Shown piece after piece: positions 8,349-17,164 of a stretch of DNA of 64,000 nt. The position numbers and the translations under genes are program-made. The stretch is from Coprococcus comes ATCC 27758 (GTDB taxonomy: Bacteria; Bacillota; Clostridia; Lachnospirales; Lachnospiraceae): assembly GCF_025149785.1 (NCBI RefSeq), contig NZ_CP102277.1:1736001-1800000 (forward strand). Reading direction: 5' to 3'. Under the pieces are notes generated by a model. The model searched no databases. It saw nothing but the letters and a program-made list of their open reading frames with translations, and was not told the DNA's origin. Every line of letters starts with the position of its first letter. The stretch's first letter is position 1.

Positions 8349-8981
8349 TTACGCTTTCTTAATTGGATGTCTAATTACAGTTTTCCATTTTTCTGGGGCA
8401 ACCTTTCTTGCATCAGACATATAAATCTCGTGGTGCAACCTATCTTTGTTAATATCATTAACATATCCATTTTGTTCTAAATAAGTATCCATAAGCGCAA
8501 CAGTTGCTGGCTCATTATCAAAAGAACCTATATGCATAATTTGAACGCATAATCCCTCATCAATCGTAAGATACTCTGCTGACGAACAATCAAGTTTCTT
8601 CTTTTTTGTTGCTGTTTCTACCGCCCAGTCAAAATCAGCTTTAGAAATGAAATCAGGCAAACGGATAACAGAAATTCAGCTGAAAGCAGACTTATTTGTA
8701 TAATCTACACTCTCGACATCATCCTGCCACCAAAAACCTTCCAATGGCGGAACAACATATTCAAAAAATCCTTCAATTTTATAATCAGTCTTGTAACTCA
8801 TTTTTAATGTGTATGCAACAGCATATAGAACACTGATTGCTTGTTGATATGCTCCGCCTTCTTCATTTGGATTGCCTTTTCCTCTAACTGCAATATAATT
8901 TGCCTTAGGTACATTTACAATCTCTGGTTTGTTCTTCGGCATATAGAATTCTTTATACTCTTTTTTAAAATCAAAAGCCAT
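8349..8981 (-). pseudogene. GyrI-like small-molecule-binding protein with internal TGA
   Basis: Start chosen at MAFDFKKEY (8981), preceded by GGAGG. The first half (to 8676) and the second half (from 8660) are in the same frame, separated only by a TGA in the context FS-TGA-ISVIRLPDF. The family usually has Trp (TGG) here, so one G-to-A change explains the break. Full length would be 210 residues, normal for GyrI-like proteins (PYR/GyrI fold, often multidrug-binding). Either a true nonsense mutation or a base error; both fragments remain otherwise intact. Confidence 0.8.
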
Positions 8982-9026
8982 AATAACCTCCAAAATTCCG
9001 ATTTTCTCAATTCTCCAAACTTGAAT

Positions 9027-9629
9027 TTATTTGGAAGATTTTATTATCCATTCATCAAGAAATTTCATTTGTTCATCCGTATGAAACCAATGCTCTCCAT
9101 TTTTCATAATAGAAAGTGTTGAATTAGTCCTCTGTACAAATTCAAATATCGTTCCATAAGCGGTAAGATTATCTTTTTCACCATATAAAATGTGCGTTGG
9201 GATTTCCCATATAATAGGATTTTCTCTTGCATAGCAAAGATAATCCCATGAAAGAGTCTCTCCAAAGGTTGTCTGAATTTCTTTTTTCTCTTTGAGTTCA
9301 TCCTCTGTAACATTTGCCCAAATCATCATATCAGCAATAAGCCTTTCCATATCTACAACGGGCGAAATAAAATATGCTTTCTCTATTTGCTGATTTGATA
9401 AGGCATTGATAGCAAAATACGCTCCAATGCTATTGGCAATTACTTCAACCGTCTTGTAGTTTCTATAAATTGAATTAAAAAGTAATGGAAATTCTTCTTT
9501 TGCTTCCCATGGAAACTGTGCAGTATAGTCGAGACCAATCACATCACAATTACTAAAGAGCGGTTTGTAATGAATAGCTTCTTCAGCATTACCACCTTTT
9601 CCATGTATATAAATAACTGCTTTATCCAC
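9027..9629 (-). CDS. Alpha/beta hydrolase
   Basis: 200 residues with a GTG start at 9629 behind GGAGG (an upstream in-frame ATG lies before that site). Seen: HGKGG oxyanion region, nucleophile elbow ANSIG (Ser within a degenerate GxSxG), GEKD acid region and NGEHWF with the likely catalytic His near the C-terminus. These give a complete Ser-Asp-His set. Substrate unknown. It lies between the GyrI-like pseudogene and a small membrane protein, all on one strand. Confidence 0.85.
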   Translation of the reverse strand: MDKAVIYIHGKGGNAEEAIHYKPLFSNCDVIGLDYTAQFPWEAKEEFPLLFNSIYRNYKTVEVIANSIGAYFAINALSNQQIEKAYFISPVVDMERLIADMMIWANVTEDELKEKKEIQTTFGETLSWDYLCYARENPIIWEIPTHILYGEKDNLTAYGTIFEFVQRTNSTLSIMKNGEHWFHTDEQMKFLDEWIIKSSK

Positions 9630-9659
9630 AATAGTTATCCTCCACAAATTATAAGTTAT

Positions 9660-9977
9660 TTACTTCTCTTCATACTTTTTAACGATAACTAAACTATAAG
9701 CAGCCATAATTACAATTGTTTCCACCATCACACCAATAACCGACAACAGAACGTATGGTGTATTTTGACCTTCTAACAGCGGAATTCCTAATATAACAAA
9801 AATGATTCCATAGATTATAAACAATAGTCCGCTCGCACGATTGTAACCTTTCACATCTTTTACTTTTATTGTTTCGGTATTAGCCCAGAATCCAACGGGA
9901 TTCTTAGAAAACATATCTTTTATTCCTAATCCAATTATAAACACTCCAAAAAGTGACCATATAACAAACCCAATCAT
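9660..9977 (-). CDS. Small membrane protein (SdpI-like motif)
   Basis: 105 residues; start at MIGFVIWSLFG behind AGGAG. Three hydrophobic segments with the conserved cytoplasmic stretch NPVGFWANTE..KVKDVKGYNRASG between the first two. The K.YNR..G motif resembles SdpI/YhfL-type proteins, an analogy only. Function unknown. Confidence 0.65.
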   Translation of the reverse strand: MIGFVIWSLFGVFIIGLGIKDMFSKNPVGFWANTETIKVKDVKGYNRASGLLFIIYGIIFVILGIPLLEGQNTPYVLLSVIGVMVETIVIMAAYSLVIVKKYEEK

Positions 9978-10064
9978 ATTGTTTCTCCTTACAAACCGCA
10001 TTAAAACCATAATGAGACACATTCTTGTATTTCCCAAAATCGAGATTTACTAATTCTACAAATT

Positions 10065-10601
10065 CCGATTGAGATTTCACCTGTTTTAAGCAATTTAACA
10101 ACTGTTATATTTTGTTATTAAATTCTCCGCAAACCCTTGAAAACACTGAATTTATCACAGGCGAGCTTTCCCTTATTGTTTCCCTTGTGTTATATCGTCC
10201 CACCAGTGTTTACGAACTCTGATAAGGGAAAATACAAGGGCACAAGAGGTCCGGTGGGCCTCTGCTCTGTGCCGACCGAAGCGGCAGCGGAGACCAAAAA
10301 AATTATATAAAACAGTATAACACAAAATAAAAGTGACATGGTGAACTGATTGAAATGCTTCTGATTTTTGTAGCAAATAATTGATTGAACGATAAGGAGA
10401 TAAGATACGATGAGAACAATATTTGCAGAATACAATCCCGGACGAAACAGCATTGATGTTTATACCTCTGTTGGCTATATGCTCCGCATTGACTGTTGGG
10501 AAGCTGAAAAAGGACTTAAAAACCACATCAGGATCAGACTGTGCATTAAACGCACTCGCCATTGATGATCCTCTTGAATATGCAAGATTATATCTTGATG
10601 G
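10065..10601. repeat. Direct repeat B, copy 1 (structured leader plus DUF6061 gene)
   Basis: About 535 bp nearly identical to 20654-21190, same orientation. It contains a GC-rich nested hairpin at 10239-10273 (GGCACA/TGTGCC enclosing AGAGG/CCTCT) and the start of the DUF6061 gene. An 87-codon antisense frame over it is conserved between copies, but has no credible coding features. Confidence 0.9.
10239..10273. ncRNA. Nested GC-rich hairpin upstream of DUF6061 gene, copy 1
   Basis: Outer stem GGCACA/TGTGCC, inner stem AGAGG/CCTCT, in otherwise AT-rich DNA. Preserved in copy 2 (20828-20862), where one base in the loop differs. It is about 137 bp before the DUF6061 start. Could be a small structured RNA or part of a mobile sequence; strand not decided. 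Confidence 0.4.
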
Positions 10602-10650
10602 AAATTTGCAGATGTGGGTAGATGCGGAAGACTCATTAGATATTTTTTAA
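10410..10650 (+). pseudogene. DUF6061-like small protein, frameshifted, copy 1
   Basis: ATG at 10410 behind AAGGAG. The frame reads MRTIFAEYNPGRNSIDVYTS... and shifts after CWEAEKGLK, where an extra A in an AAAAA run moves it; the other frame continues with GSDCALNALAIDDPLEYARL to DSLDIF at 10650. Restoring one base gives about 79 residues, the family's usual size. Copy 2 is in frame but lacks the last 13 residues. Function unknown; the family is a small conserved Lachnospiraceae protein as I recall it. Confidence 0.75.
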
Positions 10651-10711
10651 TTTTTAAACAAATACAACAGTTTAAATAACTATTAGCTACAATATTTCCG
10701 GAAAATTCATC

Positions 10712-10855
10712 ATGGGATAAAGTTGGCTGGGTAATTTCAAATCTTTCCAAAAGTTTACACCCGCACTTTTCTCCATCCGACAGCATCTGTACAATTTCCA
10801 GCCGGTTCGCATCGCCCAAAGCCTTGCATATCAAAGCCACATCCATTGCATTCAT
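10712..10855 (-). pseudogene. ArsR-family regulator, 5' fragment
   Basis: About 48 codons of an ArsR-type HTH: ALGDANRLEIVQMLSDGEKCGCKLLERFEI, then TQPTLSHD. The recognition helix ends here, and the frame continues into the antisense of repeat B. The KCGC cysteines are at the position of ArsR metal ligands. Truncated by the junction with repeat B, so it is probably non-functional. Upstream (10870-10895) a TTGATCATTG/TTCAA motif may be its old operator. Confidence 0.75.
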
Positions 10856-10990
10856 ATTGACACCTCACATTGATCATTGTCTATGTTCAATATAATATAT
10901 ACATAGATATTTGCCAATGTATGTGTTTTAAAAAAGAGAATCAAGTTTTTGATTCTCTTCATACATTCATTATAGCTTTTATCATCCATT

Positions 10991-11695
10991 TTATTTGCCC
11001 CAAACAGCCGCTGCATTCGACCTTACAAGCAGTTCTTCCACAGGCAGACCAATCGGACAAATATCATGACAAGATAACGACTTCCCGCATCCCTCAAAAT
11101 ATTTCTTCTTATATTCAGCAGAAATCTCATTCAAATGAGTGCTTTCCTGTTCTTCATTCAGAATCCGAAATGCGTTGACTGCAGCAACAGCGCCTGCGAA
11201 AGTCCCATTTGCAGAGAAGTTAGGACACACTTCAAGGCAGCAGCCACACATCAGACAGCGTGCCGACTGGTATCTCGGTTCATGTGTCCACGAACTCATA
11301 TAAGCTTCACTTTCAAGCCAAAGGTTCAGTTTTTTCAAATTTTCAAACAGATTTGACCGGTCAACGATCAAATCTCTTACAAGCGGAAATTTGCTTAAAG
11401 GTTCCAAGGTGATTGTAGAACCTTTTAACATATGTAGAAATGTAGAGCATGCCAGCCTCGGACGTTCGTTAATCAGCATGGCGCAAGCCCCACATTTTCG
11501 CACCATACAGCTACATTCCCAGCTGATGGGAGTAACTATAGTTCCTGAGTTATCTTTCAAAGTACTGTTCAATTCCTTTAGAACAGTGGCAACAGAGCTG
11601 TTTTTGCTTCCGTCAAACTCAAATTCCTGCCAATAACTGTCTGCTTTCTGACTCTCCTGCCGCCTGATTCTTATTTTATATACCAAGTGAATCAC
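10991..11695 (-). CDS. Fumarate reductase/succinate dehydrogenase iron-sulfur subunit
   Basis: 234 residues with a GTG start overlapping the frdA stop (GTGA). Seen: plant-type 2Fe-2S cysteines (CSCMVRKCGAC, then a distal RLAC) and a ferredoxin-type CLMCGCCLEVCP, with a further cysteine set (GCGKSLSCHDICP) near the end. It passes electrons between the flavoprotein and the membrane anchor. It closes the frd operon. At 234 residues it is close to the usual FrdB length. Confidence 0.9.
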   Translation of the reverse strand: MIHLVYKIRIRRQESQKADSYWQEFEFDGSKNSSVATVLKELNSTLKDNSGTIVTPISWECSCMVRKCGACAMLINERPRLACSTFLHMLKGSTITLEPLSKFPLVRDLIVDRSNLFENLKKLNLWLESEAYMSSWTHEPRYQSARCLMCGCCLEVCPNFSANGTFAGAVAAVNAFRILNEEQESTHLNEISAEYKKKYFEGCGKSLSCHDICPIGLPVEELLVRSNAAAVWGK

Positions 11696-13236
11696 CGCCT
11701 TTCTGGAACAGGTACAAAGGAAATCTGTATCTGCTTTCCATCAAATCTGGCTACCGTTGTTTTAAGGTAATCATCGTCATTGCTCTTCGGATAATCCTCC
11801 CGCCAGTGTGCACCACGGCTTTCTTTTCTTGCAAGAGCACTCTTTAGAACTGCCATGCCAAGCAATGGAAGATTTCCTGTCAGCGCTTGTACCGTTTGAA
11901 TCCCATTTAACAACGTATTCTCATTTCTGACAACGCCCATAGTCTCCTGCATCACTTTGTTTAATTGCTTTATTTCTGAAATTTGGGACGCTGGTGGAAA
12001 ATCTATCTGTGTCGCACAAGATAGATCTACTACATCTGCCTGTTCGCATGCTGATTTTGCCGCAACACGTCCTCCGTATAACGCTCCTAACAGAGAATTT
12101 CCACCAAGACGGTTGGCACCATGATATTGGGCACAGCATTCTCCGGCAGCGTAAAGATTCTGAATCGGCGTTCTGTGCTGCTCATCCACCAGAATGCCTC
12201 CCATAAAATAGTGAATTCCCGGTAAAACAGACACCGGTTCCTTTCGTATATCTTTATGCAGATAGGTCATACAATCGTCTGCCAGACCAGATAGCTTATT
12301 TGAAATAATCTCGTCCGATATTTCCGTCATGTCAAGAAATACCTCTGATTCATGGCTAACCTTCCATATCTCTCTGGCGGTAATATCTCGTGGCATCAGA
12401 TTTCCAAGCTCCGGGTATTTTTCCTCCATGAAATACCATTGTTTTCCATCTTTCATGGCAAACAACCTGCCACCTTCCCCTCTGGCCGCCTCGCTGATGA
12501 GCATGCGTTTTCCACCACATTTCACAGTTGTCGGATGATACTGGATCATCTCGCCATTTGCCAGAGGAACACCAAGCCGGAACAATTCTGCGGTGACTTC
12601 TCCTGTATTGCTCAGCGAACCCGTTGTATTTCCAAACAATCCGTGCATACCACCGGTGGCAACAATAACCGCATCCCCCGATAATTCCACAGTCTCCTGA
12701 CTGTATTCATCCCTGATTACGCAGCCACAACAAATATTGCCACACAGACGAAGTGTTAGGAAAGAATGATGGCTGAACCGTTCTACCATACCAGATGCTT
12801 CTTTCCTGCGAACAGCGTCTATCATAGCTGTCATGATCTGCTTCCCGGTATCGCTCTGCGCAAAAGCAGTCCTTTTCTTTTTCTGCCCGCCAAAATTCCG
12901 CAGATCCACATCATCATAGCCGCTCATGTTAAATTGAACTCCAAGTTCTAACAGCCAGTGCACCCGCTCCGGTGCTGCCTGTGTCATTCCCCAAACTGCA
13001 TTTGGGTCTGCCAGACCGCAAGCCGCCTTTATTGTATCTGTGAAATGTTCTTCGGGACTGTCGTTTTCATCTTTTGTATTCAAAGCTGCGTTGATACCGC
13101 CCTCCGCCATAACAGACTGCGCCCGCTCTGATGGAAAGGAGGAAACCAGTTTTACATTGCATCCATTTTCCGCTGCCTGCAAAGCCGCTGAAAGTCCTGC
13201 CAGTCCAGCACCTATAATAATAATTGTCTTACTCAT
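11692..13236 (-). CDS. Fumarate reductase/succinate dehydrogenase flavoprotein subunit
   Basis: 514 residues; start at MSKTIIII, overlapping the stop of the upstream membrane gene (ATGA). Seen: FAD-binding GAGLAGLSAALQAAENG at the N-terminus, the SVMAEGGINAAL segment of this family, the active-site region with ISEAARGEGGRLF, and HGANRLGGNSLLGALYGG near the C-terminus. There is no signal peptide, so it faces the cytoplasm. It works with the FeS subunit and the anchor, most likely reducing fumarate with membrane electrons. The link to a metal-export operon is unusual. Confidence 0.92.
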   Translation of the reverse strand: MSKTIIIIGAGLAGLSAALQAAENGCNVKLVSSFPSERAQSVMAEGGINAALNTKDENDSPEEHFTDTIKAACGLADPNAVWGMTQAAPERVHWLLELGVQFNMSGYDDVDLRNFGGQKKKRTAFAQSDTGKQIMTAMIDAVRRKEASGMVERFSHHSFLTLRLCGNICCGCVIRDEYSQETVELSGDAVIVATGGMHGLFGNTTGSLSNTGEVTAELFRLGVPLANGEMIQYHPTTVKCGGKRMLISEAARGEGGRLFAMKDGKQWYFMEEKYPELGNLMPRDITAREIWKVSHESEVFLDMTEISDEIISNKLSGLADDCMTYLHKDIRKEPVSVLPGIHYFMGGILVDEQHRTPIQNLYAAGECCAQYHGANRLGGNSLLGALYGGRVAAKSACEQADVVDLSCATQIDFPPASQISEIKQLNKVMQETMGVVRNENTLLNGIQTVQALTGNLPLLGMAVLKSALARKESRGAHWREDYPKSNDDDYLKTTVARFDGKQIQISFVPVPERR

Positions 13237-13772
13237 AGATATTGCCACCCAATATAATAGAAAATAACTGCGCCCGCTATAAACAGAAGGAGCACCGAAA
13301 GAATCAAATATATATCACCCCTTCGTTCTTTATAACTGATGATTCCCAGCGATACGAGCAATGGGCGGATATTGATAAAAATATGAACAAAGATTGCCGC
13401 CACGAACAAAAGCTGAGTTACCATCTTTACCGTTGTAAAAGGGAACAAAATATATGTCCCATTCTGCACCTTTCCAAACAAGCCAATATGGAAGAACAGC
13501 AGGATCAGTATTGCCAGCCCACTGGCTCGTCTCGCCCAGAATATGGCGTTCTGTTTCAGATACCTTTTTCCGGATTGCTTCGCTGTCTGTAAACTCTGAA
13601 CTGTCAGGATGACACCAATCACCGTATGCACAACAAGAATACCAACACCAATCCATGCAAGAAGTTTCCCTGCGCTACTTCCAACTCCGTTCAGCATAAA
13701 GCTGCCCATGATTCCATGAATCATAAAAATGAGAAGCATTAAAACAGACAAAATCGTATTCCATTTTCTCAT
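13233..13772 (-). CDS. Membrane anchor, cytochrome b-like, of the frd complex
   Basis: 179 residues with five hydrophobic segments. Histidines in or near them (HGIMG near residue 19, VVHTV near 49, FFHIG near 98, FVHIFIN near 127) are candidates for haem ligands, as in dihaem FrdC/SdhC anchors. The protein's family is not certain from sequence alone; the call rests on the His pattern and on its place, overlapping frdA by 4 bp. Ten bp separate it from the flavin-attachment protein upstream. Confidence 0.7.
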   Translation of the reverse strand: MRKWNTILSVLMLLIFMIHGIMGSFMLNGVGSSAGKLLAWIGVGILVVHTVIGVILTVQSLQTAKQSGKRYLKQNAIFWARRASGLAILILLFFHIGLFGKVQNGTYILFPFTTVKMVTQLLFVAAIFVHIFINIRPLLVSLGIISYKERRGDIYLILSVLLLFIAGAVIFYYIGWQYL

Positions 13773-13782
13773 AAATTCCCGC

Positions 13783-14301
13783 TCACCTCATTTCTTCGCT
13801 GTCCATGATCATATAGTCCATCTGTGTTAGCGTTGTAACGTCAATAAAATCATCCGATGCCAGGAATACATCATACTTTCCACTTACCACTCTTGATAGC
13901 ATCATTGTGTTACTGTACTCTTTCAGATCTACGAAAAAACCGGCCTGTTTCAACTTGTCACAGAGTTTCTTAGCATAACTGACAAGCGGATAATCCGTCT
14001 CAGATACATATAACCGAAAACTAATGTCCGTTTTCATGAGATCTGTTTCATTTGTTTCCGAATCGTCCAGTGCCAATTCTTTTAATTTATTCCGGGTGTT
14101 CTCGTTGTCGAGACCATCTGACATCATATTAATACCGAGAACATAAGAGCCTTCCAACTGTGCGGCGGCTTGAGCCGCCTTTTTTGACTTCGGTGTTGCT
14201 CCTGTGACTGCATCAATCATAGAAGGCGGTGAGTGCAAAAGTGCACCGAAACCTGCAAGAAAAACAATTGTAACTGCTAACAGAATCAATTTCCGTTTCA
14301 C
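13783..14301 (-). CDS. Membrane-anchored protein with flavinylation-type motif
   Basis: 172 residues. Seen: an N-terminal hydrophobic anchor (residues 5-22), then DAVTGATPKS at about 30-39. This fits the [S/T]GATxxS pattern in which ApbE attaches FMN to a Thr, as in NqrC and RnfG. The rest (LYVSETDYPLVSYAKKLCDKLKQ, then SGKYDVFLAS) looks like the C-terminal lobe of a peptide-type substrate-binding protein. A plausible role is an extracytosolic flavin electron carrier for the membrane anchor next to it. No apbE is in the window. Function inferred. Confidence 0.55.
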   Translation of the reverse strand: MKRKLILLAVTIVFLAGFGALLHSPPSMIDAVTGATPKSKKAAQAAAQLEGSYVLGINMMSDGLDNENTRNKLKELALDDSETNETDLMKTDISFRLYVSETDYPLVSYAKKLCDKLKQAGFFVDLKEYSNTMMLSRVVSGKYDVFLASDDFIDVTTLTQMDYMIMDSEEMR

Positions 14302-14317
14302 ATTGCCACCTCGTTTC

Positions 14318-16672
14318 TTATTTTTTCAAAATCCTCATTGCGTTCAAGACGGCAATTATGGTAACGCCTACATCACCAAATACAGCTTCCCACATTCCCG
14401 CAATACCAAGAGCGCCAAGAATCAGGAACACACTCTTAATCCCAAGAGCAATCACTATATTCTGCATGACAATCTGTTTTGTCGCTTTTGCTACTTCAAT
14501 CGCGTCCACCAGCTTAGACGGTTCATCTGTCATCAGAACTACATCTGCTGCTTCAATGGCCGCATCCGAACCAAGCCCACCCATTGCAATACCAACATCT
14601 GCACGGGCAAGGACAGGAGCGTCATTGATACCATCACCAACAAAAGCCAATTTGCTTCCCGGTCTCTTTTTACTATCTAAAAGCTCAACCTTTTCCACTT
14701 TTTGGTCAGGAAGCAGCTGTGCATAATATTCATCCAACTGCAATTCTTCTGCAACGGACTTCCCAATTTTTTCATCATCACCGGTAAGCATGACTGTTTT
14801 TTCCACGCCGATATGTTTCAGGTCAGAAATTGCTTTTTTACTGTCCGGCTTCACTTCATCTGTTATCAAAATACATCCTGCATATTGACCATCTACAGCC
14901 AAATAAACTTTTGTACCTGCGTTTTCACAGGTTGTGTACTCTATACATTCTGTATCCATAAGTTTCGTATTGCCAGCAAAAACTTTCTTTTCCCCTGCCA
15001 TTACACTGATTCCATATCCTGAAATTTCCTTATAATCAGAAATCACTGACTGATCAATTTCTTTTCCATAAGCAGCAAGAATGGATTTTGCAATAGGATG
15101 GTTAGAAAAACTCTCTGCCTCTGCCGCATACTCCAGAACCTGTTCTTTTGAAAATCCATTTGCAGGCAAAATATCTGTCACATTGAAAACACCTTTTGTA
15201 AGTGTTCCGGTTTTATCGAACACAATAACGCTGACATTATTAAGTGCCTCTAAATAATTGCTTCCTTTTACAAGAACACCTCGTTTAGATGCTGCACCAA
15301 TGCCGCCGAAGAAAGTCAGCGGGATTGAAATAACCAATGCACATGGACAAGATACCACAAGGAAAACAAATCCTCTGCGAATCCACTCTGTCCAGCCTCC
15401 GCCAAGAATGATCGGTGGCAGAATCGCCAGAAAAGCTGCTAAGATTACAACCACAGGTGTATAATAACGTGCAAATGTAGTAATAAAATTTTCTGTTGGT
15501 GCTTTTCGGCTTGACGCATTTTCCACAAGATCAATAATCTTTGAAGCCGTAGATTCACCAAATGCTTTTGTTGTCTTAATCATTAAGACACCCGTCTGAT
15601 TCATACAACCGGAAAGTGCTTCGTCTCCTTTATGAACACTTCTCGGAACTGATTCTCCTGTTAAGGCGCTTGTATCCAGCATAGAATCTCCATCCAATAC
15701 CACACCGTCTAATGGAATTTTTTCACCAGGCTTTACAATAATAATCTCACCAATGGAGACATTTTCTGGAGATATGGTAATCAATTCCCCATTTCTTCTT
15801 ACTGTAGCAGAATCTGGACGTATATCCATTAAGTCTGATATAGATTTTCTTGAACGCTTAACAGCCAATGACTGAAAAAATTCACCTACCTGATAGAATA
15901 GCATAACAGCAACTGCTTCTGGATATTCACCAATGACAAAAGCCCCAATCGTAGAAACACTCATCAAAAAATGTTCATCAAATACACGCCCCTTTGAAAT
16001 GTTCCTCACAGCCTGCCATACAACATCTCCACCAAGAATAACATAAGAAACAATGAGAAAAGCTAACTCGATAGGCAGTGGCACTTTCGCAAAAACAGTC
16101 AATGCCATACCAATGGCATAGATTGCTGCACCAGTCGCTAAACGAACTGTCAACTTCTTATCCTCATTGTTATAGGATTCATTGGCCTCCTGCTTTTTTT
16201 CCGGTATATAAGATTCCTGTACAATTTCAGAAACTTCCACATCTGGCTCATGGCTATGAACAATCGTTTCAATCTGACTGGCTATCGTATCTGCGGCTGT
16301 CTGAGCAACATTGATTGTAAGCGTCTGCTTCATCAGATTTACCACTGAGGATTGCACTCCATCCAACTCTTCGACTTCTTTTTCAATTTTTGCGGAACAA
16401 TTCGGACAGTCCAACCCTTTTAACGAATAACTCTTTGTAACATTCATAACGGTTTCTTCCTGAACTTCCACATCTGGCTCATGACTATGAACAATCGTTT
16501 CAATCTGACTGACTATCGTATCTGCGGCTGTCTGAGTAACATTGATTGTAAGCGTCTGCTTCATCAGATTTACCACTGAGGATTGCACTCCATCCAACTC
16601 TCCGACTTCTTTTTCAATTTTTGCGGAACAATTTAGACAGTCCAACCCTTTTAATAGAAATATGCGTTTCAT
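14318..16672 (-). CDS. cadA: Cd2+/Zn2+-type P1B ATPase with duplicated metal-binding domain
   Basis: 784 residues. Seen: two N-terminal HMA domains, each with DCxNCSAKIEKEV; TGES actuator motif; CPC in SCPCALVISIPL; phosphorylation motif DKTGTLTKG; GDGINDAP hinge. The CPC context and length fit the Cd/Zn/Pb exporters (CadA/ZntA). The two HMA domains are almost identical over about 70 residues, also in DNA (around 16230-16435 and 16455-16660), so the duplication is recent. A CadC/ArsR-type gene lies directly upstream and a second operator lies before this start. The frd genes follow at 16 bp. Confidence 0.95.
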   Translation of the reverse strand: MKRIFLLKGLDCLNCSAKIEKEVGELDGVQSSVVNLMKQTLTINVTQTAADTIVSQIETIVHSHEPDVEVQEETVMNVTKSYSLKGLDCPNCSAKIEKEVEELDGVQSSVVNLMKQTLTINVAQTAADTIASQIETIVHSHEPDVEVSEIVQESYIPEKKQEANESYNNEDKKLTVRLATGAAIYAIGMALTVFAKVPLPIELAFLIVSYVILGGDVVWQAVRNISKGRVFDEHFLMSVSTIGAFVIGEYPEAVAVMLFYQVGEFFQSLAVKRSRKSISDLMDIRPDSATVRRNGELITISPENVSIGEIIIVKPGEKIPLDGVVLDGDSMLDTSALTGESVPRSVHKGDEALSGCMNQTGVLMIKTTKAFGESTASKIIDLVENASSRKAPTENFITTFARYYTPVVVILAAFLAILPPIILGGGWTEWIRRGFVFLVVSCPCALVISIPLTFFGGIGAASKRGVLVKGSNYLEALNNVSVIVFDKTGTLTKGVFNVTDILPANGFSKEQVLEYAAEAESFSNHPIAKSILAAYGKEIDQSVISDYKEISGYGISVMAGEKKVFAGNTKLMDTECIEYTTCENAGTKVYLAVDGQYAGCILITDEVKPDSKKAISDLKHIGVEKTVMLTGDDEKIGKSVAEELQLDEYYAQLLPDQKVEKVELLDSKKRPGSKLAFVGDGINDAPVLARADVGIAMGGLGSDAAIEAADVVLMTDEPSKLVDAIEVAKATKQIVMQNIVIALGIKSVFLILGALGIAGMWEAVFGDVGVTIIAVLNAMRILKK

Positions 16673-16694
16673 GATAATCTCCTTATAATTTGTT

Positions 16695-16716
16695 TAGTTG
16701 TTCAATTACTCAACTA
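16695..16716 (-). promoter_or_regulatory. CadC-type operator before cadA
   Basis: TAGTTG (16695-16700) and CAACTA (16711-16716) with 10 bp between, the same half-sites and spacing as the operator before cadC (17108-17139). A second site inside the operon suggests tight control of cadA or an internal promoter. Confidence 0.6.
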
Positions 16717-16731
16717 TAATGTTAAAAAATA

Positions 16732-17091
16732 TTATTTCTGCCAAAGATGCTCAAATCCCTTGTCAATAATCTCTTTCACATGATCATCTGCCAGCGAGTA
16801 GTAAACTATCTGTGCTTCTTTTCGGAATTTTACCAGATTCGCTAGGCGTAATGCCTTTAACTGATGCGAAATTGCAGATTTTGTTACCCCCAGTAGCACT
16901 GCAAGATCACATACACACATCTCACTCTGTTCTAGAGCGTGTAAGATTTGTACTCTAGTTCCATCTCCAAATAGCTTAAACAAAGAAGCCAACTGGATAT
17001 AATCATCTTTTAGCTGCATCTTGGATTTCACATCATTCACAATATCCTCATGAATTACATCGCAATTACAAATATAAGACGTTTTTGACAT
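16732..17091 (-). CDS. cadC: ArsR/SmtB-type metal-responsive repressor (CadC-like)
   Basis: 119 residues. Seen: N-terminal CNCDVIHEDIV, winged HTH with LFKLFGDGTRVQILHALEQ, metal-site CVCDLAVLLG in the helix before the recognition helix, and TKSAISHQLKALR. Cysteines at the N-terminus and in ELCVCDL-like position match the Cd/Pb/Zn site of CadC. It should leave its operator on binding metal. It precedes cadA by 59 bp on the same strand. Confidence 0.92.
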   Translation of the reverse strand: MSKTSYICNCDVIHEDIVNDVKSKMQLKDDYIQLASLFKLFGDGTRVQILHALEQSEMCVCDLAVLLGVTKSAISHQLKALRLANLVKFRKEAQIVYYSLADDHVKEIIDKGFEHLWQK

Positions 17092-17107
17092 ATGTTCACC
17101 TCCAAAT

Positions 17108-17139
17108 AATAATAGTTGAACAATTACTCAACTATTATT
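17108..17139 (-). promoter_or_regulatory. CadC operator
   Basis: Perfect 12-bp inverted repeat (AATAATAGTTGA / TCAACTATTATT) with 8-bp spacer. It overlaps the -10 of the cadC promoter and lies just before the Shine-Dalgarno, as expected for autoregulation. Confidence 0.85.
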
Positions 17140-17164
17140 ATACTTATTTTTAAATTTATGTCAA
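17137..17164 (-). promoter_or_regulatory. cadC promoter
   Basis: Minus-strand TTGACA (17159-17164), 16-bp spacer, TATAAT (17137-17142). It is the only good promoter seen before cadC-cadA and the four genes behind them, which have gaps of 16 bp or less or overlap. Confidence 0.75.

Noticed and set aside
10190-10453. 87-codon minus-strand frame over repeat B, conserved in copy 2 (20779-21042)
   Set aside because: It runs antisense across the structured leader and the DUF6061 start, has no ribosome site, and its conservation follows from the repeat being conserved as DNA.
10475-10711. Continuation of the ArsR frame into a 126-residue protein
   Set aside because: After the HTH fragment the frame is the antisense of the DUF6061 gene; only about 48 codons belong to ArsR.
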